From Absidia repens (taxonomy: Eukaryota > Mucoromycota > Mucoromycetes > Mucorales > Cunninghamellaceae), in contig MCGE01000001.1 of assembly GCA_002105175.1 (NCBI GenBank), positions 2,418,001 through 2,482,000 on the forward strand: a stretch of 64,000 nt of DNA. The letters are read 5' to 3'. The stretch's first letter is position 1. Each line of letters begins with the position of its first letter. The notes beneath the pieces are model-generated. The model was given only the letters and a program-made list of their open reading frames with translations. It did no database searches and was not told where the DNA came from. Below, in pieces: positions 1-10,525 of this stretch. Position numbers and translations under genes: made by a program.

Positions 1-490
1 AAATTAATATTTCTGTTTGAATTTTTTAGTCTAAAACAGGAAATGAAAAAAATAAGGTTGAAACTTTATCATGATTCTCCTCTATCACCTATAATAATAA
101 ATTATCCAGCACCGCTCAATACAGATACGAGTATTTGTAACAATATAACATAACAAGGAAGCAACAGTTTTCAACAATATCATTGTTAATATAATTTTTA
201 TTTATTTCAAGAGGCAAATCAATAATCAAAAAGACTAAGCTAATAATATACTAGAGGGAAGAGTGATGAAGGTTTCCAAAGTTGCAATTGTCATAAAACG
301 TGACTGATGTAGCATACAATAAAGTAACAAAAATAATCATTCACTGAATACACTAAAAAAGTAAAATAAGGTGTGAAAAAAATGTCAGCTAAATAAAAGT
401 AAGATAAGGGACGAGGGATTAAACGAATGGATGGAAGTGGTGGGAGAGATAAAAAAAAAATGGGGGAAGAAGGAGGGAGATACGAACTAT
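1..490. other. AT-rich spacer, no gene seen
   Basis: AT-rich sequence downstream of the secreted glycoprotein gene that reads leftward from 1798. It presumably holds that gene's 3' untranslated region. I see no coding region or RNA gene. Confidence 0.5.
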
Positions 491-1798
491 CTAGTTTTCA
501 GCAGACGCAGACGTATTGGGGGCCTTTTGTTGCAAAACTGTAGCAAGACGTTTCCATTGGTCAACATTTTGATAATTTGAGGTGATCGTGGCCAATTGCT
601 TAATCTTAGCAGCAGAATCAGGGAATGCATCGGATAAGTTGGTAGCAAATGTGGAGAACTGAGTTTTCAAAGCATCGAGATCAACTTGAGGGCTTGCTAG
701 TTGTGTTTGAATAAACTTGGCTTCTTCTTCCAACGACTTGATATTTTTGCCTTGACTATCACCACTATTGCCATCGACACTACTACCAGAGGAGGACGAG
801 GAATTCAGATCATCCAGCACAGAGTTGTATGAAGTGTTGGGAATTTGTTGAGGATCGTCACCACCAGTCACATCGTCACCGCCTTCAGTTGTGGTTCCAT
901 CAGCAGGAGCGCCAGTTTGACCAGCAGCAGGAGGAGCGGACGAGCTATTGGAAGCAGAAGAGCTTGAAGGAGGTTGGCCATCGACAGGAGCACCAGATTG
1001 ATCGGCAGGAGTGGGAACGGACGAGCTACCACTAGCGCTAGGTTGAGAACCTGATAAATCAGAAGCAGAAGCAGAAGCAGAAGCAGAAGCAGAAGCAGAA
1101 GCAGAAGCAGAAGCAGAAGCAGAAGCAGAAGCAGAAGCAGAAGCAGAAGCAGAAGCAGAAGCAGAGGCAGTAGGACTAGCAGAAGCAGAAGCACTTACGC
1201 CCGAAGTGCTATCTTGAGGGGGGACAGAGTCAAATTGATTGTTATCATCATAGTTTCCTGGAGAAATAACCCGAGCACATCCACGTTGAGAGATACCAGT
1301 TTTGCAGTCTTCGGTATTGTTGCAGCAGCGAATACAAAAGCGGTTGTTGGAGGGTTCAATTAAACTGACAAAAAAAGGGAAGTTTTGGCAAGAAGCACCA
1401 GTAGGCTTGTGTTTGGCATGACTGTCATACTGGCCCCCGAAATCGTCAGGAGAAAGGTTGTATTTGGTACGATCAAAGAAACCTGTGATTTGAGTGTAGC
1501 TTTCGGTTTGTTGATAGTGCGCTGTAGTGATGAATCCTTCGGGGAATGTTTGAGAACCTTGAACGGTGGCCGAATTCATACAGTACGGCTTTCCATCGTC
1601 TTCAGTCGTAGCAACGTCGGCTCCAGGTTGAGGTGGAAGAAAGAGACAAAAGTCATTAGCACTGGTGAGTTGGACTTGTGGGTTGGAAGGGGCGTTGTCG
1701 GGTTGGGTTGTTGTATTCTGTTGCTGAGCTGTCACTATTGTTGCTGATAATAATCCAGTTCCCAGAACTATGAGTTGGCTAATGGATGAATAGTACAT
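491..1798 (-). CDS. Secreted Ser/Ala-repeat glycoprotein (macrophage-activating-glycoprotein-like)
   Basis: A single-exon ORF of 435 residues. The N-terminus (MYYSSISQLIVLGTGLLSAT) is a typical signal peptide, probably cleaved after an Ala near residue 24. Residues about 50-190 form a cysteine-containing module with the motifs NDFCLFLPP, YCMN, GFITTAHYQQT, GGQYD, CQNFPFFVSLIEP and FCIRCC, which I recognise from a family of fungal secreted or wall-associated proteins often named after the Cryptococcus macrophage-activating glycoprotein. A (Ser-Ala)n stretch follows near residues 200-250, encoded by a perfect GAAGCA-type hexamer array, then Ser/Pro/Gly-rich sequence likely to be O-glycosylated. 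The last 80 residues are charged, lack cysteines and may be helical. No GPI signal is evident. Secretion is inferred from the signal peptide; the molecular function is unknown. Confidence 0.75.
   Translation of the reverse strand: MYYSSISQLIVLGTGLLSATIVTAQQQNTTTQPDNAPSNPQVQLTSANDFCLFLPPQPGADVATTEDDGKPYCMNSATVQGSQTFPEGFITTAHYQQTESYTQITGFFDRTKYNLSPDDFGGQYDSHAKHKPTGASCQNFPFFVSLIEPSNNRFCIRCCNNTEDCKTGISQRGCARVISPGNYDDNNQFDSVPPQDSTSGVSASASASPTASASASASASASASASASASASASASASASASASASDLSGSQPSASGSSSVPTPADQSGAPVDGQPPSSSSASNSSSAPPAAGQTGAPADGTTTEGGDDVTGGDDPQQIPNTSYNSVLDDLNSSSSSGSSVDGNSGDSQGKNIKSLEEEAKFIQTQLASPQVDLDALKTQFSTFATNLSDAFPDSAAKIKQLATITSNYQNVDQWKRLATVLQQKAPNTSASAEN
1061..1170. repeat. Hexanucleotide array inside the secreted glycoprotein gene
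   Basis: About 17 tandem AGAAGC units lie inside the coding sequence and encode alternating Ser-Ala on the minus strand. Because the unit is 6 bp, gain or loss of units keeps the reading frame, so the length may vary between strains. Confidence 0.9.
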
Positions 1799-3204
1799 GA
1801 TAACTTCTTTCTAGATCTTGAGTCAAAAAATATAAGGTATACAGATAAAATAAAGGAGTGGAAGGTTATTATGTAAATAAAAGGGGAAAGAAAAGTAAAG
1901 AAATAGGATTTAGTCTGGACCACCGCTTTTTATGAACAAAAAGCGAAGTCAAGTTTGAATTCCCGCTACGTGGATCTTTATTTTTAGACGAAAAAAAAAA
2001 GATGCTAAACAGATTTCTCTGCCTTAGCTTGTGTTTTCCAATTTCACAAACCCATTTCATTGAAGGATACGTTATTTTGTGTTTCCTGACTTTGATGCTT
2101 TTAATCAACACGAAGAGTAGTGCTAATTTTGTCAGTTACTTGATTTAACCTGATTTTACACTTTCTGCTTGGGTTGTAGTGCAATATGAAACCCAAAAGC
2201 TTTTTCATAATGAGTTATTAATAAACATACATCAAATTCACACAGCATCACTGTGCCCCTCGTTCCCTTCCCCCCAAAAAACAAGTAAATTTCGTTCTAA
2301 CTTGCTCTCTTTCTCCTTGGCATTCGGGGGAGTGACAAATGTTAAAAAAAAAAAAGATCGACTGACGGTACCCCTGAGCCCCGACTCCGACCATTAAGAA
2401 ATGATCCAAATATAGAAAAAAGAAAACCTCAATAAACTCGTATGTCAGCAATTCATTACCGCCCAAAGGCTTCGTTGGTAAAAAATAAACTTTTGCGGAC
2501 AGTATTTAATACTGGTTTAAAAGACGTTATTTTTAATTAACATTTTCTATCTACAGTACTTCTTTACCTTATTATCCACTATATTATCTATTATCACGAG
2601 TCATATGTAATTGTAAGAAAGATTATATGATGGTTTCTTTTCAAATGAAGAGATCCTTTCTCTTTATCACAGTTACTAGAGCCAAAGACTTACAAGGTAA
2701 AAATAATTTCCCATTTGTACATAGGTCATTCGCAATTTTTTTTTTCTTGAAAAAAAAGCATGGATGACCTCACATTATTGATCGTAATTGGCTGGTGGTA
2801 CTAGGACACTATTGGCTAATAGGATGTAGGATTCCGTTCTAAACAAAAAAAGAACATAATTGCCATAATAATAATGATATTAAAGTAAAAACAACTTGGT
2901 TCAAAGTATATCGATACAAAAACATAATAAACACATTGAAGTAGAGTGTAAACAAATTTTACTATAAAACGAAAATCGAGACAAGAAATGATAGGAGGAG
3001 AGAAACTCCTGACCAATCATTGGAAATTTCCCAGGAGCGTTTCACCTCTTCCACATTTTCAACAAAAATCCGACCGCCACAATCCCAGTAATATAAACCT
3101 CTTTCGTAAAAAAAAAAAAAAAAAAAAAAAAAAAGATACTTTGTTTTTATTTGATAAACTGAGTAAGAGATCATAAAATCTATGCTAAAAACGACTATAC
3201 TGCA
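1799..3204. other. Spacer without a supported gene
   Basis: AT-rich sequence between two leftward genes. It presumably holds the promoter of the secreted glycoprotein (1799 onward) and the 3' region of the methyltransferase gene (up to 3204). Long A/T runs occur, for example near 3109-3134. The short open frames here show no family motifs and no plausible intron structure, so none is called. Confidence 0.5.
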
Positions 3205-5154
3205 TTACACTATTGATTCTGGTTTTGAACCCCATACCGCATAAACATTGGCAAACGCTTTGACGTATTTCAATTCATCCTTGTATTCTTGCCAGCCTGC
3301 AATGTACTCGGCCGCTGAGATACCAAGTGCTAGCCCAAGAGCCGGTGCCGATGCTTCAATAAATGCCTCCAGGTTTTGTTGCCAAAGAACGCCAATGTCT
3401 AATCCCCATGGTCCAAAAGGTATCGATATTTTCTTCTTAGTCACATTCACAAGACCATTTTCCATGAGCATAGTATCAATATGGCTTGCCATAAACGGAT
3501 CGAGATTTCTTGTTTTATCCAGCACCGCGCATACTATGAAAAATGCAAAGTAAAATATAATCATACTAGTAATAACTTTTTTTTTTTGTTTTAATGATAC
3601 TTACAATTGTCTTGCCATGCTTGCCCGTAAGGCCCAAGTCCTTGTGCATTATAATCAATTTCAATAAACTGAATATAGCCACCTGGTCGAGTCACCCGAA
3701 TGAGTTCACCAATCACATCATTCCATTGGCTGATTGAATACGCTGGCGTTGACAGTCGTTGCATGACTAATTCAAAGCTATTGTCGCCAAAAGGTAAACC
3801 ATGCTCACGAATGTCCAAGGCATAAATATCCAAATTGTCAAAAATAGTTCGTGTGGGTAGAATATTCGAATATGAGGATGAATGAGAAGAGAAGTACGGT
3901 GTCGATGTCGCTGAGCTAGATGAGCTGTCAGTTTTCGGCATTGAGTTTGGTAACTGAGATCGATGCTGTTGATGCTGTTGATGCCATGTACTACTTGATA
4001 TAGTAGTAGGTAACATTGGATGAAGTGGTGAAAAATTGAAGTGAGAATGATGGTTTGTTGATGGATAATCATGCCTTCGATAGATATCTTGCTCAGGTAA
4101 TAAGTCTAAAACGTCCACGGCGGTAAATTGTGACTTATTGTAGTCTAATGCGAAATCAATAACAGGATGACCTAACTAATACGGTCCTCCAAAAAATAAT
4201 AATTTTAGAATATTACTTTTCATCAGCAACATAGTTTTTTTTTATTGATTTACCCAGATTCCTGGACCACACCTAAAGTATCACAAATAAACAGAAAAAG
4301 TCAGTATTTGATGGTAATAAAAAAAAAACTCAGCTCCGCCAATTCTAACCCTTTCAATAATACCTTACCCGACACTTAAAACATGTGTTCCTTCTAATAA
4401 TTTCGATTTGACAGGTGCAACAAAGTCTCTATAACGTAGAAAAATAATTATATATATATGAATACAGCTATAATCAATCATTCCATGTTGCTTGACTTGT
4501 ATTTACTTACCCTTCAAGAGCCCACCGTAAAATATAATTTAATACTCGCAGTCGATCCAATTCTCGTTCATCATTTGGTAGTATCGAATCGTCCTATGCC
4601 AACGAGAAGGTTAAAAAAATAGTAGTAAATAAAATTTAGTAGATGTATTTTTAAATTACCCTGCTCCAAAAAAAAGTAAAGTAACATCATACTACCTGAT
4701 TGTGATATCGCCGACCTTCAAACCATTGGAAAGCACTTTTTGGCCCGTCGTGATCAATTACTGGGAGGTCTTGTAACGATTTTTGCTTTTGTTGTTCTTG
4801 TTTTACTTCCAATGTAAAATGGTTGTCTTTTTGGATAAACACAAACGGCGGATTCGGTGTCTCATTGTTGTTGTCTTGGCGAACACCTTTTTGGTCGATG
4901 TCACGTTGGTAAAGTGCTGCCCTTCGTATTGCATGTTGTTGCTGTTGTTGTTGTAGTAGTTGTTGCTGTTGTTGCCTTTCTAATCGTTCCCGGTGATGTT
5001 TTTTCGAATATTTTACTGGCTTCAAATACTTTGGTATACTGATGACATTGTTCAGAGTCCTATCATGGTTTGCTTCGGGCGTTGGTTGGGATGTTGGCGA
5101 TATAAATGATAACTGACAGGAAGACGTTGAACCCACAGAAAGTTTATTGCCCAT
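3205..5154 (-). CDS. SAM-dependent methyltransferase, probably N-myristoylated
   Basis: A multi-exon gene. The chosen start at 5154 gives MGNKLSVGSTSSC, a good N-myristoylation context with a nearby Cys; an in-frame upstream ATG would bury it. Exon 1 (to 4696) encodes a Gln-rich linker ending FQWFEGRRYHNQ. Later exons give DDSILPNDERELDRLR (4593-4511), FVAPVKSKLLEGTHVLSVG (from 4428), CGPGIW, then FALDYNKSQFTAVD and ELIRVTRPGGYIQFIEIDYN, and a last exon from 3533 to 3205. VLSVGCGPGIW is class I methyltransferase motif I, and RPGGY..F.E is the usual late motif. The intron at 3534-3604 has clean GTAAGT and ATAG ends. Similar proteins with a low-complexity N-terminus are common in Mucoromycota. 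The substrate cannot be told. Membrane attachment is inferred from the N-terminus only. Confidence 0.8.
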
Positions 5155-5444
5155 GCGAATGATATATGTATGTAAATAGGGTATCGGAATATATACGTGT
5201 GAGTATAAGGGAAAGAAAAAAGGGTAAAGTGTGACGACTGGATGAGAGAAGAATGGGCAAGACAAAATGAAAAAATAAAAGTAAGGCGATCAAAATAAAG
5301 TTTTAATTAAACATTACACGAATTTGTAAGAAGGGAGGGGTTTTGAGGGTAAATATGTATATGAATGGGGGATAATAAAATGATAATAAAAACTAAACAC
5401 CGAATATGGGACAAAATTTGATTGTATTGTGCCACACACATCAT

Positions 5445-6642
5445 TCATCGAGTAATGGATTCGTCGTTTTCCGCCATAAAAGAGGAAGATCTTGACATTT
5501 CGTCATTGCCAGAAGTTTCTTGAGCACCACCCGTCAGTATAGTAGGGTTTGTTGTCGCAGAATTATTGTTGTCATCACTAGCATTATCATGGTCGCTTCC
5601 TTCTTCAGTTGTATCTATTTCAACTCCATCCGTTTCCCTTTGTCGGTTTCCTTCCACAAGCCAGCATCTACAATATCATAAAGAAAAGTCAGATATTCCT
5701 TCCCCTATGTAGTTAGTTTGTCGATGATCCTTTTTGAATACTTACATAATCCTTGGCGTATCAAGTAATCTTTTCCCACCACTTGCAGGATCTTGAGGCC
5801 ATACATCTTCAAAGAAATAATAGATATGACCCACAGCAATGCCAAGGATATCACCCGTTGGAATATCACCACCTAAAACAAGCGAGAAACAAAGAAGGAC
5901 CCAAGGTAAATGAGGAGCGCTGAATACCACCAAACCTAAAAAGTTCAACCGGACATATGGATTTCGGCGTGCCCAAATATAAACCATCGTAAATGCCAGC
6001 GGTGAGCCGAGAAAGGGCATATAAGCAAAGGGCAAAATCAGCTATAATAACGGATATCACCAGCGGTAAGTATATATGCTAAACCAATTCATTCCATTAA
6101 CATTTACCGATGACAGTATAAGCGTTGAAGCAGCAAATGTCAAAAGCCAAACGTAATCTGCTGGCTTACTCCTATAAAAGCCTTCTTCCATCATACGACT
6201 ATATCGAGCCCTATTAAATAAAACAATAAAGTTAGTCATCGTCAGATACTTATTGTTACTTTACTTACAGGAAAAACATATGGAATAAAAAGTCGATAGA
6301 TAGAGGACCAAAATACAAGAAGTTTGTTATTAGGCGCCACCACTATATTTTTTTTTAGAAACGCGTCAGCAATTTGGGAGGAACATCCTTCAAAAATGAT
6401 ATTGTTCAGCATTTTACCTGTCCGTTTGCAATACTATCATAATTCAGCCATAGATGTAGAGGATGGACAAAACCTAGTTGCTATAAGATGTGAGAGCAAT
6501 GAAAAGTCAGGATCGAACTACCTGACAAATAAAAGGAGGCCATCTAACTTACCACAGCGAGACTGGTGAGACAAGCTGAAGTCACATATATTCGAGTAAT
6601 AGGAGGAATATCTGTATACCAACTTTCTATTGGCGTTGGCAT
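5445..6642 (-). CDS. Derlin (Der1-like ER membrane protein)
   Basis: A multi-exon gene starting MPTPIESWYTDIPPITR at 6642. In order it reads TSACLTSLAV, FVHPLHLWLNYDSIANGQ, WRLITNFLYFGPLSIDFLFH, RARYSRMMEEGFYRSKPADY, PFLGSPLAFTMVYIWARRNP, VRLNFLGLVVFSAPHLPWVL and GIAVGHIYYFFEDVWP. These are diagnostic derlin motifs, including the WR of the first loop and the GxxxG-type core of this inactive rhomboid family. Derlins sit in the ER membrane and help retrotranslocate misfolded proteins for ER-associated degradation, with Hrd1/Cdc48 partners in known systems. A final exon (from about 5665) adds an acidic Asn/Asp/Ser-rich cytosolic tail ending at 5445. All junctions I checked have GT-AG ends. No catalytic Ser-His pair is expected or seen. 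Confidence 0.9.
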
Positions 6643-6844
6643 TGATTGATATAAAACAAAATAAAGTAAAAGTTGTACTGTAAAAAAAAAAAAGAGCCCA
6701 AAAATGCTTTTTTCTGAATCAACATTTCAAATTCCGGCCAACATACTGCAGCGTGAATATATTTTTTCGTAAAGTATGTGTGAGGAGCCTGAATTGACTT
6801 TGTTCACATCTAAACGCTATCCTATATTTCTTTTTCGACACGCA

Positions 6845-7045
6845 CAAAAAAATTACAATTAACGAGCGCTGAGTACGACGGTCGGATCCCAAGGGGCTGC
6901 CCATCAAAGTGCGAAATGACGAAGTCACCTAGTGCCTACCCTATTTTTTTTTTCTTTCAGCACACAAAAAAAAAAAAAAAAAAACCATTGACGACGCACT
7001 AAGCACGCCAGTTGGGCCCCAAGGGGCTGCCCACCATAGTGCAGG
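6845..7045 (+). repeat. Dispersed repeat family B, tandem dimer
   Basis: Two diverged copies of a roughly 75-bp unit, about 125 bp apart. The unit core reads GACGACGCGCTGAGCACG, then GGTTGGGCCCCAAGGGGCTG, then CCCA and a GTGCGAAATGGCGG-like tail. The copies are separated by poly(T) and a CAGCACAC motif. The same unit recurs at 13240-13430, 46190-46265 and 47035-47250. It is more GC-rich than its surroundings. No coding function is seen. Confidence 0.75.
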
Positions 7046-7073
7046 GAAAAATCATCAACAGTATTTATGTGTT

Positions 7074-7469
7074 TTACAAGCAACTTGATGCTCCTCCACA
7101 TGATTTTCCTGGACAATCACCTTCATCACTAAAGTTTCCATCATCGATGTATTCGTTGTCATCATCTTCACCACCATTATATCCATCGCCATCATCACCA
7201 CTCCTACCTCTATCATCACCGTCGCCACCAATGTCTTCATCATCATCCTTACCACCAGTGTCTCCGTTATCATCCCGAACATCTGCGTCTTCACTATCAT
7301 TGCTCCCTCAATTATCATTACCATCATTTACCTCGTCAGCCGCATTGCCATCACCAAAGTCAACGCCGTTCACAACAAAAGCGCCTCCCAAGATTAGGTT
7401 AATATTAAATGCACCAAAGCGAGGAACGAAGAACGAAGTAGTAGGAAAACAAAGCAAAAAAGAAGACAT
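7074..7469 (-). pseudogene. Asp/Gly-rich small ORF interrupted by one TGA
   Basis: Read from ATG at 7469, the minus strand gives 132 codons in one frame to TAA at 7076-7074, broken once by TGA at 7310-7308. The first part is hydrophobic (MSSFLLCFPTTSFFVPRFGA, then NINLILGGAFVVNG). The second part is strongly Asp/Gly/Glu-rich and ends CPGKSCGGASSCL. I do not recognise the family. The sequence could be a decayed small acidic protein, or low-complexity GAT/GGT sequence with a chance open frame. No convincing intron removes the stop. Confidence 0.3.
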
Positions 7470-7734
7470 TTGTAGTTTGTATTTTGTAGTACTTGTTTTT
7501 ATTGTGTTGTGAAAATAATTTACTGGAAGTAGTTTCTAATGCACAGTAAAAATATCGTGCCTGGAGCAATCCTGTAAATGCAAGGATGAATGAATAAAAG
7601 GAAGGGTGAATGGGCAGTCCTAATTTTCAATTTCAGCAAATCGCACACATTGATCGAGATGAATCTAAAGCGGCATGATGATAAGAAGGAATCTCTTTTA
7701 CAAGACATGAGACAGACTAACGGGACATTTTTCA

Positions 7735-7975
7735 TTAGAGCATGTAAAAAGAGACATATTTTATTCAGGTATAGATACAAACTGTATACAAACTAACACT
7801 AAACTAAGCTCATGAAGGTTCCAAAAAGCCAACTAATGGCGCCTTCAGATCCTTGATCCAAAATGAAAGGGTTTCCCCATGCATCTTGTAATCCTTGATC
7901 TGAACCCCCCTTATAAGCTAGTCCTAATACTAATCCCTGATCACCAAGACCCCATAGAAGTTGAATGGTGAAGAA
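7735..7975 (-). repeat. Dispersed repeat family A, copy 1
   Basis: In the family's forward orientation (minus strand here) it carries TTAGTATTAGGACTAG, the core GGAAACCCTTTCATTTTGGA and, further on, TAGTTTAGTGTTAG and a TGAATAAAAT polyadenylation-type signal. The same order recurs in nine other places in the window. Boundaries are approximate. Confidence 0.75.
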
Positions 7976-8519
7976 AAATGAAAGGAATAAAAGAAGAAAG
8001 GAGAGGAAAAATGAAAGGAAAAGAGAGCAAGAAAATAAATTCACCTGTGCGGGATTTTAAAATCCGTCGTATGAGCACGGCCCTTCAAGATTTGTCCCTT
8101 TTTATTTTTTACTTGGATAAGCGTCAACAAATGAAACAGTATCGGGATGAACTGGCTTTGAAGATTATTGAACACATAGACGACATTGGTGAAATCAAGA
8201 TCCAAAATATGAAAGCGTACGACGATTTTTACGGCGATGATTCTGAAAATACGGTTCAGCAACAATCACAGCCGGTTCAGCCAACCAGCGAAAAGCAGAC
8301 TATGTTGGGTGTGGCCCAGGACTCAAGAGGATAGTGACCGGAACAAAACATCAAGGGCCTTCTACACATCAACACATTCACCGTGACAAGCAACTTTATC
8401 GATTACAAGGCGATATCCAAACGCCATCGAAAACAGATGACCAAAAAAAAGGTAAAAAAAGGAAATTTGGCACGGAACCATGGTTTATAGTAAACGTTTT
8501 TTTTTTTTTTTTTTTTTTT
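7976..8519 (+). other. Open stretch upstream of the Fanzor-like remnant, unassigned
   Basis: A plus-strand frame through 8041-8334 reads ALQDLSLFIFYLDKRQQM and KIIEHIDDIGEIKIQNMKAY, then a Gln/Pro-rich tail and a stop at 8334. Sequence beyond 8340 contains stops in every frame, apart from Lys-rich pieces before a T24 tract at 8500-8523. This may be the decayed N-terminal half of the nuclease gene that follows, but I see no RuvC motif I here and cannot assign it. Confidence 0.3.
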
Positions 8520-9235
8520 TTTTGAAAGGCACACAACAATACGATCGGTACAATTGAAAATGGTATGGCAGCCGCATCTTCAAACATGTCGCTTTTGTAT
8601 GGCAATAACAAAGTTATTCAAACCCACAAGGTAAGAAGAAAGGTCATATTAGCAGCATTGTTATCATAGACTGATTTTTTTTTTTATTATTAAAAAATAG
8701 AAAAATCAAGAAGTTGCCAATGATCTTCGCTCCTTTTACAATGAAAAGTGACACCGCAAGATTGTACGAAATGGATCTCGCATGAAGACATATGGACTCA
8801 ACTGTGTGACCAAGGAACTAACGAAAAAGATCAAAAAGGACCATGACAACGAAGACGTACAAATGCGCTATTTTTATGGTGATGTGGGACGTGGTGTGAA
8901 CTCACGAATCAAGGGGCATCTTCGGCGTGGACACAGTGACTTGATCAAGGTAATACGGCAAAATTCGCCAGTATTCGAAACAGACGAATTCCGAACATCA
9001 AAACTGTGCTGTTTCTGTCACAAGCCAACATATCACCCATTTAAAAAAAAAAAAAAAAAAAAAAACCAGCAAGTCAAACCTCAGAACCGTCATTTGCATG
9101 AATCCATTATGTATCGGAAGAAAACAAGGATGTATCTTTCGGTCCGGGGACGGTAATGCAGCGATGAACATGATTATCTCAGGGTTACACCAGCAATGTT
9201 ATGGATTCCCGCCTCCAACGTTTTTGTAAGTACAT
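8520..9235 (+). pseudogene. Decayed Fanzor/TnpB-like RuvC nuclease (OrfB zinc-ribbon type)
   Basis: One frame (8700-9040, after a possible intron at about 8632-8700) gives FYNEK, a TGA stop at 8749, then RKIVRNGSRMKTYG, RYFYGDVGRGVNSRIKGH, VFETDEFRTSKLCCFCH and a run of Lys at an A23 tract. Past that tract another frame gives VICMNPLC, then GDGNAAMNMIISGLHQQCYG. Together this is the C-terminal pattern of TnpB and Fanzor proteins: a GD-x(n)-IKG block, a (D/N)E(F/Y)xTSxxCxxC first zinc-ribbon half, a CxxxxC second half, and a final D-x-NAA-x-N motif holding the last RuvC acid. The internal stop and the shift across the A tract show it is broken in this assembly. RuvC motif I is not visible. The role of this Mucorales-type group is not established; the link to Fanzors is by motif only. 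Confidence 0.6.
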
Positions 9236-9384
9236 CAAAAATGCAAAATGTTACAACAAAGCAAAAATCTAACCTTTTTTTGTTACAAAACCTCGCTTAA
9301 TGTACTCAAAATTCAAGTCACGCCTAACATAAAAATAAATGCGCCATTCGACTCATCACGGTTTCTTTCCCCTTCTTTTAAATT

Positions 9385-10525
9385 ATGTCTGTTTCTGACA
9401 CTGATGCTCATTTAGAAGTTTCGTCTTCTTACCTTGTAAAAGGTAAGTGTACAATAAAATAGCTACGAATTTATATTATACTGAACTTCTCACTCTTAAC
9501 TAGGTATTGTCGAAGACCTCTTTTCTTACAGCCCTTTACGAAGAAACCGTGTTTTAAAATATTACTTTTTTGTTGACGCTTCTTTGACCTCTCCGATAAT
9601 GAGTACTGATGGTGTGGAAAACATTCGATAGTAAGTCGTTTTTATTTCCAAATATATATATATAAATGAAATAAAATTTGAGATAGGTTTACTTCGAAGT
9701 TACCCTTGTTTAAATTCACATTTTTAATCCTCTTCGCCCACTCTTTCTGATAGTGTGTATACTGTATGGCAAGTACTCAATCGACAAGAACCTACCATCA
9801 CAAATATTGTCTTTGATGGGTAAGCTTTTATTGAATTTATTGATTTGAAAATGAATAGTTTCCAATTTTTATCACATGATTATGCTGTGTTTATTAATTT
9901 AGGAACACGGCCGTCGTACATTTGATTCAAAACATCTCTCCTTGTATTTTCCCTGCTTTCGTCAAATTACAAGTACCGTCTGTTACAGAGTTGCATTTTA
10001 AAAAGTCTGAAACTGATACTGGGACGTTAAAGGTGTACAAACAAGAAGATAGCTGGACTTTGGAAGGTAAATATCACATGCCAAAGACGTAGATCTGGGC
10101 AGGAACATAACCACCCCTCCCCCAGCGATCACATGAAACTTACCATCCAATGTTTTGTATTTGAAATCATGATAGGGCTTATACAATCTATGCCATTGAT
10201 ATCTTTTTGGTACAACCATGTATTGCGGGTAGTAATGGGGAAGTTGGTAACAACAACAGGGGACCTTTTGGGCGCCGCTTTCCAGCAGGTGCAAAAAATG
10301 ACAATACATGGACACGATATTCAACACCTCAGTCACCAATTTGCCATGGAAAATAAGGAAAAACTGGATACTCACAGGTCAAATTTGCAGGAATACTACT
10401 TGCGAGGTGTGCATGAATGGAACGAAGCTTATATTTGCATTGGCCGCGAAGATCCATTGGAAATGCAAGCAATACCACAAAGCTATGGTAACTTAGTTGA
10501 AACCTTGGATGCCTTGACTGAATAA
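9385..10525 (+). CDS. NTF2-like (SnoaL/SigF-type fold) protein, function unknown
   Basis: Five exons with clear GTAAGT/GTAAGC donors and AG acceptors. It starts MSVSDTDAHLEVSSSYLVKG at 9385, continues IVEDLFSYSPLRRNRVLKYY and VDASLTSPIMS, then VYTVWQVLNRQEPTITNIVF, a segment with FPAFVKLQVPSVTELHF and KVYKQEDSWTLE, and a last exon (from about 10175) starting LIQSMPLISFWYNHVLR and ending VETLDALTE at 10525. The order (helix, YF..DA hairpin, Y..W helix, strands with a hydrophobic membrane-facing patch, then a QED..W strand) resembles fungal proteins annotated as SigF-like NTF2-like domain proteins, which often carry a C-terminal hydrophobic helix. The assignment rests on pattern only. No catalytic residues are evident and the role is unknown. 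Confidence 0.55.

Noticed and set aside
868..1194. Poly-leucine-rich reading frame on the minus strand
   Set aside because: It is an alternative frame of the AGAAGC array in the secreted glycoprotein gene.
2248..2466. Small plus and minus frames near 2180-2470
   Set aside because: They are AT-rich chance frames around poly(A) with no motifs.
7308..7310. TGA as a selenocysteine codon
   Set aside because: No selenocysteine insertion element or selenoprotein family is seen, and fungi of this kind are not known for common selenoprotein use.
7055..7327. Met/Val-rich minus-strand frame and the overlapping Ser/Pro-rich plus-strand frame
   Set aside because: Both are other readings of the Asp/Gly-rich ATC/CAC repetitive stretch; the Asp/Gly frame is the most protein-like, and even that is weak.
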